DNA from: Panacagrimonas sp046594215
GTDB taxonomy: Bacteria; Pseudomonadota; Gammaproteobacteria; Nevskiales; Nevskiaceae
Reading direction: 5' to 3'
Length of the DNA stretch: 64,000 bases
NCBI GenBank assembly: GCA_046594215.1
Contig: JBKJPX010000014.1
Coordinates: 92,155-156,154, forward strand
In this document: one piece after another, positions 57,942 to 64,000 of the stretch
Position numbering within the stretch: the first letter of the stretch is position 1
Layout of the letters: every line of letters starts with the position of its first letter
Notes under the pieces: model-generated
Seen by the model: only the letters and a program-made list of their open reading frames with translations
Told to the model about the DNA's origin: nothing
Databases searched by the model: none
Program-made: the position numbers and the translations under genes

Positions 57942-58737
57942 GTCGAACCCCGTGTCCGCGATCCGCTCGATCCCGGTGGACCTGATCCGCCCGGGAAGCA
58001 CGCAGGCGCGTCGCCACTTCGACCCCGACTCTCTCGAAGAACTCGCGCGTTCGATCCGCGAGTCCGGCGTCATCCAGCCGATTGTGCTGCGAACGCGCGT
58101 CTGGGGTTACGAGCTGCTCGCCGGCGAACGCCGCTGGCGCGCGGCACAACTCGCGGGCCTGCACGACATCCCCGCGATCGTGCGCGACGACCTTTCCGAG
58201 GACGAGGCCTTCATCCTCGGGCTGATCGAGAACCTGCAGCGCGAATCGCTCTCACCGATCGAGACCGCGGCCGGACTCAAGCGCCTGGGCGAAACCTTCG
58301 AACTCACGCACGACCAGATCGGCGAACGCATCGGCAAGTCGCGCGCGTATGTCAGCAATTATTTCCGGCTGCTCAATCTCGATCCGCAGGTCGCGGCGCT
58401 CGTGAACGACGGCCACGTCCCGCTCGGCCACGCGAAGGTGCTTGCGGGGCTGCCGCACGATCAACAGCTGCGCTTCGCCGACGAGGTGATCCGCCACAAG
58501 CTCACGGTGCGACAGCTCGAGCGGCGCGTGTCCCTGCATCGGCGCCCGAAGCCGGTGTTTACCGCGGGCAAGCCGGGCGACTGGGAAAAACTCGAGCGGG
58601 AGTTGTCCGATCTCGTCGGATGTCCCGTCGCGATCAGCCTCGAGAAGGACGGACAGGGCGAGTTGCGCGTGGCCTTTCATTCGCTCGACGAGCTCGACGG
58701 CGTAATGGCCCGGCTCGGCTATCCGGTGAATTCCTGA
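57940..58737 (+). CDS. ParB/Spo0J family partition-like protein
   Basis: This 265-aa CTP-dependent DNA-binding clamp family protein has the ParB nuclease-like N-domain with LLAGERRWRAAQLAGL (C-motif 1, ~53-68) and ENLQRESLSPIETA (C-motif 2, ~93-106). An HTH domain follows (TFELTHDQIGERIGKSRAYVSN), and a C-terminal dimer region. This is the chromosomal ParB type, but no parA is beside it. The start at 57940 is chosen. The 3' flank contains DnaA boxes. Confidence 0.87.
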   Translation: MSNPVSAIRSIPVDLIRPGSTQARRHFDPDSLEELARSIRESGVIQPIVLRTRVWGYELLAGERRWRAAQLAGLHDIPAIVRDDLSEDEAFILGLIENLQRESLSPIETAAGLKRLGETFELTHDQIGERIGKSRAYVSNYFRLLNLDPQVAALVNDGHVPLGHAKVLAGLPHDQQLRFADEVIRHKLTVRQLERRVSLHRRPKPVFTAGKPGDWEKLERELSDLVGCPVAISLEKDGQGELRVAFHSLDELDGVMARLGYPVNS

Positions 58738-58760
58738 ACCGTCCGGTGCACTTTCAAAAG

Positions 58761-58865
58761 TTATCACCAGCTTTGCTGGATAAGCTTGTGGATAAGCGCC
58801 TTCGGCGGCGGAGATGACGCGTGGATTTACGTACTCTCGTGCGATATGACGATTTTTTTTCCACA
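58761..58865. other. DnaA-box cluster, possible replication-origin-like region
   Basis: In the 179-base gap after the parB-like gene there is one perfect DnaA box, TGTGGATAA (58787-58795). Near matches are TTATCACCA (58761-58769), GCTGGATAA (58775-58783) and TTTTCCACA (58857-58865), the last preceded by an eight-T run. The gap is AT-rich for this window. It could be an origin, an origin relic, or simply a promoter region. Confidence 0.35.
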
Positions 58866-58916
58866 TCAATGCAGATTGCGTCGCTTTCGAACGCCATCCG
58901 CTCGTGACGCGACCCC

Positions 58917-59789
58917 ATGACTGACTCCGCGGCATTGCAACAACCGGGATGGGACCAGCGACAGCGCTTCCGCTTTCTCGAGGCCCACGCGATCTGGCGC
59001 GGCCAGGTCCGCGTGGCCGATCTTCGCGACAGCTTCGGCATCACCACCGGCAAGGCCGAGCGGGATTTCGCCACTTACCTGCGCCTCGCGCCGGAAAATC
59101 TTCTGCGTGATCGCCGCACCGGCGAGTACCGGCCTACCGACACGTTCGTGCCGCAGTTCCTGCGCGGCACCGCGGCCGAGTACCTCCAGGTGTTGCGCAA
59201 CCATGAGCTCGACGCCGAACTGCCGCTCGCGATGGCGACCTCGGGGATGGTCGCGGCTGAGACGCTCGAGGCGCCGGCGCGCGAGTTCGACGTGCGCGTG
59301 CTGGCGCGACTCAACACAGCGATCCGCGAAGGCCGCTGGCTCGCCGTCGACTACCAGTCCATGACCAACCCCGATCCGCGACGGCTGGAGATCGCACCGC
59401 ACGTGCTCGTGTTCGCCGGGCGCTGGCATGCGCGCGCGTGGTCGGCCACGCACGAGGGCTACCGCGACTTCCTCCTGTCGCGCATCTGCGGGCTGCCCGA
59501 GCTGCTCGGACCTTGCGAACGCAGCGCCGACAAGGATTGGGACTGGCGTAACGAGGTCGCTATCCGCATCGCGCCGCATCCTGACCTCAGTGCCGCGCAG
59601 AAGCGCGTGGTGGAACAGGACTACGGGATGCTGCACGGCATGCGCGAAACGCGCGTGCGTGTTGCGCTCGCGCCCTACTTCCTGCGACTGCTCGGCATCG
59701 GTCGCGGTGATCGCGCGCGTTCCGCGCAGGAACAGCAGATCGTGCTGCTCAACGCCGCTGACTTCGACGCGTTGAATCGTTTGTCCTGA
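58917..59789 (+). CDS. WYL-domain transcriptional regulator (CapW/BrxR-like)
   Basis: This 290-aa regulator has an N-terminal winged helix (RFRFLEAHAIWRGQVRVADLRDSFGI), a WYL ligand-binding domain (LAVDYQSM, then APHVLVFAGRWHARAW), and a C-terminal WCX-like part. The layout matches the BrxR/CapW group, which often represses phage-defence operons. No defence gene is in sight; a metalloprotease gene follows. Confidence 0.85.
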   Translation: MTDSAALQQPGWDQRQRFRFLEAHAIWRGQVRVADLRDSFGITTGKAERDFATYLRLAPENLLRDRRTGEYRPTDTFVPQFLRGTAAEYLQVLRNHELDAELPLAMATSGMVAAETLEAPAREFDVRVLARLNTAIREGRWLAVDYQSMTNPDPRRLEIAPHVLVFAGRWHARAWSATHEGYRDFLLSRICGLPELLGPCERSADKDWDWRNEVAIRIAPHPDLSAAQKRVVEQDYGMLHGMRETRVRVALAPYFLRLLGIGRGDRARSAQEQQIVLLNAADFDALNRLS

Positions 59790-59921
59790 TCGGTCGCGTC
59801 GTCGTCGACCCGATTCACTCCTTGATCGAGTTTTACCATCGGCCCCTTGGTGGGTTCGTCAACGGTGGCGCGGACATTTGGCGAGGACTAAGCTGCCGCC
59901 TGAACCGCCGCTCCGCCGACG

Positions 59922-60677
59922 ATGACTGCACCGCGACAACTCGATCTCCTGTTTGATGCCTACCGCGTCGACGAGCGCGTCAGCGCGCGCGCGCGCTGCA
60001 TCCGCATCGAGGTGCGCTCGCCTTCGGAAGTTCGCCTCACGATTCCGCGTTCCGTGCCGAAAGGCGAAGCGCGCGCGTTCCTGCTGAGCCGCGAGAGCTG
60101 GATCCGCGAAAAGATTCTTGAGCTCAAGCTCAAGCTGGCCGAACATCCGGAGCGTCCTTCGGCGTCGCTGAAGTGGGATGGCAGCGACGTGCTGCCGTTG
60201 CGTGGACAGGACATCACGCTGCGCCTGTTCGCGACGCGTGCCCGCAAGCCAATGGTGCGCGTGACCGATCGCGCGATGGAGTTGTTCGTGCCGCCGGTTT
60301 GGCTCGCGCAGCCGTCACGCCTGCAGCGCTTGGTGCGTGAGGCGCTTAAGCGCGAGGCGATGCTGGATTCCCAGCGCATGCTGGTCGAGGAAGCCAAACG
60401 CCTGAGCGTCGGCTTCAGCGGCCCGCGCATCGCCGACCAGAAAACCCTCTGGGGCAGCTGCACCGCGCAGGGACGGATCAGCCTGTCGTGGCGCCTTGTG
60501 ATGGCGCCGCCCGCCGTGCTGCGCTACGTCGCCGTGCACGAGCTCTGCCACGTGCGCCACCACGATCATGGTCCGCGCTTCTGGAAGCTCGTGGCGCGAC
60601 AGATGCCGGACTTCGAGACGCACCGGCGCTGGCTGCGCGAGCACGGGCCGCAGCTGCACTGGTTCCTCGCCGGCTGA
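59922..60677 (+). CDS. YgjP-like zinc metallopeptidase (DUF45)
   Basis: This 251-aa protein has a zincin motif VHELCHVRHHDHGPRFW (~205-221) matching YgjP/DUF45 proteins, with GPRIADQKTLWGSCTAQGRI just before it. Substrates are unknown. It has no signal peptide and is probably cytoplasmic. The gap from the WYL gene (~130 bases) is non-coding. Confidence 0.88.
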   Translation: MTAPRQLDLLFDAYRVDERVSARARCIRIEVRSPSEVRLTIPRSVPKGEARAFLLSRESWIREKILELKLKLAEHPERPSASLKWDGSDVLPLRGQDITLRLFATRARKPMVRVTDRAMELFVPPVWLAQPSRLQRLVREALKREAMLDSQRMLVEEAKRLSVGFSGPRIADQKTLWGSCTAQGRISLSWRLVMAPPAVLRYVAVHELCHVRHHDHGPRFWKLVARQMPDFETHRRWLREHGPQLHWFLAG

Positions 60678-60771
60678 CGAGGGGCTGTTCGAAGGAACGT
60701 CCGACGGGCACGATCACCGCAGAGGCTGGGGCCGATGCCCTGACATGGCTGGAATAGCTAGCGCCGGATCC

Positions 60772-62652
60772 TCAGGCCGTGCGCCGCAACTGCCCGATCT
60801 TCTTCAGGTGGACCAAAAGCAGCGACACGGCCGAAGGCGTGACGCCCGAGATACGCGCTGCCTGCCCCACCGTTTCCGGCCGGTGCGCGATGAGCTTGGC
60901 CCGCACCTCGTTCGACAGGCCGCGGATCGCGGCGTAATCGACGTCAACCGGCAACGCGGCCTCTTCGTAACGACGGTTGCGATCGATCTCGATCTGCGCG
61001 CGTGCGAGGTAGCCGCTGTACTTGGCCGTGATCTCGACCTGCTCGGCAACTGCGTCGTCGACTTCGGCAGACGCAAGGCCCAGATCGCGCAGCACCTGCG
61101 TCGAGCCTTCGGGCCGGCGCAGCAGGTCCAGTGCGGAGAAGCCGGTCGAGGTCGGCGGCTCGCCGAACACGTCGATGAAGGTCGGCTGGGAAAGATCCGC
61201 AGGCTTGAGCCAGTGCGATTCGAGTCGCGCCCGCTCGAGCCCGATCGCTTCGCGCTTGGTCTCGAACGCGGACCAGCGCGCGTCGTCGACCAGGCCCAGC
61301 TCTCGTCCCACCGGCGTCAGCCGCAGGTCGGCGTTGTCCTCGCGCAGCATCAGCCGGTGTTCGGCACGCGAGGTGAACATGCGATACGGCTCGGCGGTTC
61401 CACGCGTGACCAGATCGTCCACGAGCACGCCGATGTAAGCCTCGTGCCGCAGCGGCACCCAGGCTTCGCGGTCCTGCGCGTTGCGCGCGGCGTTGATGCC
61501 CGCGAGCAAGCCCTGCGCGGCGGCTTCCTCGTAACCTGTCGTACCGTTGATCTGCCCGGCGAAGAACAGGCCCGCGACCGATTTCGTCTCGAGCGAGCGA
61601 TAGAGGTCCCGCGGATCGAAGTAGTCGTACTCGATGGCGTAGCCCGGCCGCGTGATGCGCACGTTCTCCATGCCGCGGATCGTGCGAACAAACCGCTCCT
61701 GGATGTCGTAAGGCAGCGAAGTCGAGATCCCGTTCGGATAGATCTCGCGCGTGGCCAGGCCTTCGGGCTCGAGGAAGATCTGGTGCGCGCTGCGGTCGGC
61801 GAAACGGTTGACCTTGTCCTCGACGCTGGGGCAGTAGCGCGGACCCACGCCCTCGATGCGGCCGGTGAACATCGGCGAGCGCTCGAAGCCTTCGCGAATG
61901 ATCGCGTGCGTCTGCTCGTTGGTGTGCGTGATGTGGCAGGGCACCTGCCGCGGATGCTGGGCGCGGCTGCCCATGAACGAGAACACCGGGACCGGGTCGT
62001 CGCCGGGTTGCACCTGCAGGATCGACCAGTCGATCGTGCGCCCGTCGAGCCGCGGCGGCGTGCCGGTCTTCAGGCGCCCGGTGCGCGGCATGCGTTCACG
62101 CAGTCGCTGCGCGAGCGCGATCGACGGCGGATCACCCGCGCGACCGCCCGAAGATTGCTCGAGTCCGATGTGGATGCGCCCACCAAGAAAGGTGCCCGTC
62201 GTGAGCACAACGCTCTTCGCCAGGAACTTCAGGCCCAGCTTGGTCACGACCCCGGCGACGCGATCGCCCTCGACGAGCAGATCCTCGACCTCCTGCTGGA
62301 ACAGGGTCAGGTTCGGCTGGTTCTCCAGCGCCTCGCGCACGGCCCACTTGTAGAGCATGCGATCGGCCTGCGCCCGCGTGGCGCGCACCGCGGGGCCTTT
62401 CGACCCGTTCAGCGTGCGGAACTGGATCCCGGCGCGATCGGCCGCATGCGCCATCCAACCACCGAGCGCGTCGATCTCGCGCACGAGATGCCCCTTTCCG
62501 ATGCCGCCGATGGCCGGGTTGCAGGACATCTGGCCGAGCGTCTCGATCGACTGCGTGACGAGCATCGTCGAGCAACCCATGCGGGCCGCCGCGAGCGCGG
62601 CCTCGGTGCCGGCGTGGCCGCCGCCGATCACGATGACGTCGAAGCTATTCAC
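60772..62652 (-). CDS. mnmG: tRNA uridine-5-carboxymethylaminomethyl modification enzyme MnmG
   Basis: This 626-aa FAD enzyme forms, with MnmE, cmnm5U at the tRNA wobble position. The FAD loop VIGGGHAGTEAA (~6-17), SCNPAIGGIGKGHLVREIDALGG (~47-69) and GLFFAGQINGTTGYEEA (~365) are diagnostic. The GTG at 62652 (VNSFDVIVIGGG) gives the usual length (E. coli 629 aa); a GTG ten codons upstream is less likely. Unlike many genomes, no rsmG or parAB follows it. Confidence 0.97.
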   Translation of the reverse strand: MNSFDVIVIGGGHAGTEAALAAARMGCSTMLVTQSIETLGQMSCNPAIGGIGKGHLVREIDALGGWMAHAADRAGIQFRTLNGSKGPAVRATRAQADRMLYKWAVREALENQPNLTLFQQEVEDLLVEGDRVAGVVTKLGLKFLAKSVVLTTGTFLGGRIHIGLEQSSGGRAGDPPSIALAQRLRERMPRTGRLKTGTPPRLDGRTIDWSILQVQPGDDPVPVFSFMGSRAQHPRQVPCHITHTNEQTHAIIREGFERSPMFTGRIEGVGPRYCPSVEDKVNRFADRSAHQIFLEPEGLATREIYPNGISTSLPYDIQERFVRTIRGMENVRITRPGYAIEYDYFDPRDLYRSLETKSVAGLFFAGQINGTTGYEEAAAQGLLAGINAARNAQDREAWVPLRHEAYIGVLVDDLVTRGTAEPYRMFTSRAEHRLMLREDNADLRLTPVGRELGLVDDARWSAFETKREAIGLERARLESHWLKPADLSQPTFIDVFGEPPTSTGFSALDLLRRPEGSTQVLRDLGLASAEVDDAVAEQVEITAKYSGYLARAQIEIDRNRRYEEAALPVDVDYAAIRGLSNEVRAKLIAHRPETVGQAARISGVTPSAVSLLLVHLKKIGQLRRTA

Positions 62653-62768
62653 CGCAGCGGGTCCTGAGAAAACGGGGCGCACAGTCTAGGCACTATTGAC
62701 TCCCATTTCCTCAACGCGGGCGCGGCCCTTTGTTAGTCTCTGCGCCGTCACCGCGCTGCCTTTCGACC

Positions 62769-63080
62769 ATGCCCCGCACGCTCTTGTCGTTCCTGCTGTC
62801 GATGCTCGTGGTTGTCGCCTGCACGTCGCCCACGCAACCCGAGCCCACCCCCGTGCCAACCGCAGTGGAGACGCCCGTGCGCACGCAGGTCACCAATCTG
62901 GACGCCTTCAATGCTTGGGTCGCCACCCGCCCGACGCCGGACGCGCTGCGCCAGCGCTACCCTGGCCTGCTGGTGGTGATGCCGGGCGACATCACGACGC
63001 GCGAACTGCGCTCCGACGACAGCCGCTTCTTCGCCGAGATCGACGCCGAAGGTCGGGTCGCCGGCGGTCGCTTCCAGTAG
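62769..63080 (+). CDS. Small hypothetical lipoprotein
   Basis: This 103-aa protein has a lipoprotein signal (LVVVAC, Cys ~18), a Pro/Thr-rich linker (TSPTQPEPTPVPT), and a short compact domain ending RFQ. The ATG at 62769 is preferred over a longer frame whose leader is not signal-like. The last ~30 residues (ELRSDDSRFFAEIDAEGRVAGG) look like a small beta domain. Confidence 0.68.
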   Translation: MPRTLLSFLLSMLVVVACTSPTQPEPTPVPTAVETPVRTQVTNLDAFNAWVATRPTPDALRQRYPGLLVVMPGDITTRELRSDDSRFFAEIDAEGRVAGGRFQ

Positions 63081-63091
63081 CCGGGGGCGAC

Positions 63092-63985
63092 ATGTCGCAA
63101 CTGCGCTTCCACACGTTCGATGTCTTCACGGACCGCGCCTGGGGCGGCAATCCCCTTGCGGTCGTGTTGGGCGGCGATGAGTTGCCCGCTTCGCTGATGC
63201 AGCGCATTGCGCGTGAGTTCAACCTGTCCGAGACCGTCTTCATGCTCAGGCCCACGCAAGCCGGGGGCATGCTGAGGCTGCGCATCTTCACGCCGACGGA
63301 GGAATTGCCCTTCGCCGGTCATCCGATCGTCGGCGCGGTATGCGCCCTGGTCACGATGGGCATGGCAACGCCGGGAAGCCAGCTACGGGTGCCGGTGGAA
63401 ACCGGCTCCGGCCTCGTCGACGTGGTCCTTCGCAACGACGCCGATTTGCCCTACGCAGAATTCACGGCCGCGCAGCTGCCGCAATTCGACGATCGCGTAC
63501 CCGACAAGGTGGCCATCGCCGTCGTACTGGGACTCGAAGCCGCCGATATCGGCTACGCCCAGGAAACGCCCATCGTCGCGAGCTGCGGATTGCCCATGCT
63601 GCTGGTGCCGCTGCGCGCGCCCGAAGTGCTGGCCGGCATCGAGACGGAGCGTGTGCGCGTCGCCGCCCTGCTGGCACCCAGCGGTGCGCGTGGCTTGTAT
63701 GTCTATGCGCGCGGGTACGAAGGAGAACTGCGCACGCGCATGTTCCACCCGTCGATCGGCGAAGATCCCGCGACGGGTTCGGCCGCGGTCGCGCTCGCGG
63801 GCCGCCTGGCTACCGAGTCCACGCAGGCCGACGGCGCGCTCCACTGGAATATCGTCCAGGGCGTGGAGATGGGGCGTCCGAGCGCACTCTTCGCTTCAGC
63901 CGAAAAACACAGCGGAGCCGTGACGGCAGTCCGTGTCGGCGGCCACGCGGTACACATCATGGAAGGACATCTGAATGTCGATTAG
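63092..63985 (+). CDS. PhzF family isomerase-like protein
   Basis: This 297-aa protein of the PhzF fold, related to DapF, has conserved marks DVFTDRAWGGNPLAVV (~9-24), LSETVFM with the catalytic Glu (~46), FTPTEELPFAGHP (~69) and EDPATGSAA (~228). PhzF isomerises a phenazine precursor; most family members have unknown substrates. It starts 11 bases after the lipoprotein gene and ends at 63985, just before the window edge. Confidence 0.9.
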   Translation: MSQLRFHTFDVFTDRAWGGNPLAVVLGGDELPASLMQRIAREFNLSETVFMLRPTQAGGMLRLRIFTPTEELPFAGHPIVGAVCALVTMGMATPGSQLRVPVETGSGLVDVVLRNDADLPYAEFTAAQLPQFDDRVPDKVAIAVVLGLEAADIGYAQETPIVASCGLPMLLVPLRAPEVLAGIETERVRVAALLAPSGARGLYVYARGYEGELRTRMFHPSIGEDPATGSAAVALAGRLATESTQADGALHWNIVQGVEMGRPSALFASAEKHSGAVTAVRVGGHAVHIMEGHLNVD

Positions 63986-64000
63986 CGCTCTTGCGCGCAC

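Noticed and set aside
60568..62667. 699-codon plus-strand open frame over mnmG
   Set aside because: mnmG is complete on the other strand; the plus frame has no recognisable domain.

Overview
This is a high-GC (roughly two-thirds G+C) proteobacterial chromosome segment. Gene families and order point to Gammaproteobacteria: dapF-DUF484-xerC in one operon, prfC, an HvfABC cluster and a cyanide-insensitive-type cytochrome bd. A xanthomonad, nevskial or steroidobacter-like relative is plausible. A betaproteobacterium cannot be excluded from the sequence alone. About 58 protein genes, one tRNA and several terminators fill the window densely; many genes overlap by 1-11 bases and are probably translationally coupled.

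Layout. (1) 1-454: start of petA (Rieske protein), cut by the window edge. (2) 0.7-10.8 kb: a group-2-type (ABC-dependent) capsule export locus, with OPX (KpsD/Wza-like), PCP (KpsE-like), KpsT and KpsM, a large two-domain glycosyltransferase, a second glycosyltransferase, a sulfotransferase-like protein and a sulfatase-like lipoprotein. This suggests a sulfated or otherwise decorated surface glycan. (3) 10.8-17.7 kb: purU, a thioredoxin/TPR protein, and a lipid-flavoured minus-strand run (DUF1295 reductase, cyclopropane-synthase-like methyltransferase, NAPE-PLD-like hydrolase, DUF6134), then a tyrosine phosphatase. (4) 17.7-22.7 kb: a two-gene unit of a stand-alone PEP-swivel (phosphohistidine-type) domain and an unrecognised 520-aa protein behind a palindromic operator-like site; then an MFS carrier with a 3-hydroxybutyrate dehydrogenase. 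(5) 22.7-26.3 kb: GFA enzyme, dapF-DUF484-xerC, a small lipoprotein with a strong terminator, and a CAU-anticodon tRNA. (6) 26.6-34.5 kb: DUF1302 barrel, DUF1329 periplasmic protein, YCF48-type propeller and an RND/MMPL pump, an envelope-spanning transport operon of unknown substrate.

(7) 34.6-38.4 kb: AraC regulator, then DoxX-hvfA-hvfB-hvfC, a metallophore-type RiPP cluster in which a DUF692/MNIO enzyme modifies a Cys-rich, signal-peptide-bearing precursor. (8) 38.4-41.4 kb: cydA-cydB-DUF2474 (the last only 42 codons). (9) 41.7-57.2 kb: a cyclase-STAND-TPR regulator, LigB-type dioxygenase, prfC, an OmpA protein, MFS and MATE exporters, DUF898-M48, acylphosphatase, SDR and acyl-ACP desaturase. 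(10) 57.3-64 kb: folE back to back with a parB-like gene, a DnaA-box-containing gap, a WYL regulator, a YgjP-type metalloprotease, mnmG, a small lipoprotein and a PhzF protein.

The most notable structures are the HvfABC RiPP cluster with an internal terminator, the PEP-swivel two-gene unit, the DUF1302/DUF1329/YCF48/RND operon with an enlarged DUF1329 protein, and a family of 70-90 bp dispersed repeats with 12-bp terminal inverted repeats that lie at the ends of convergent genes.
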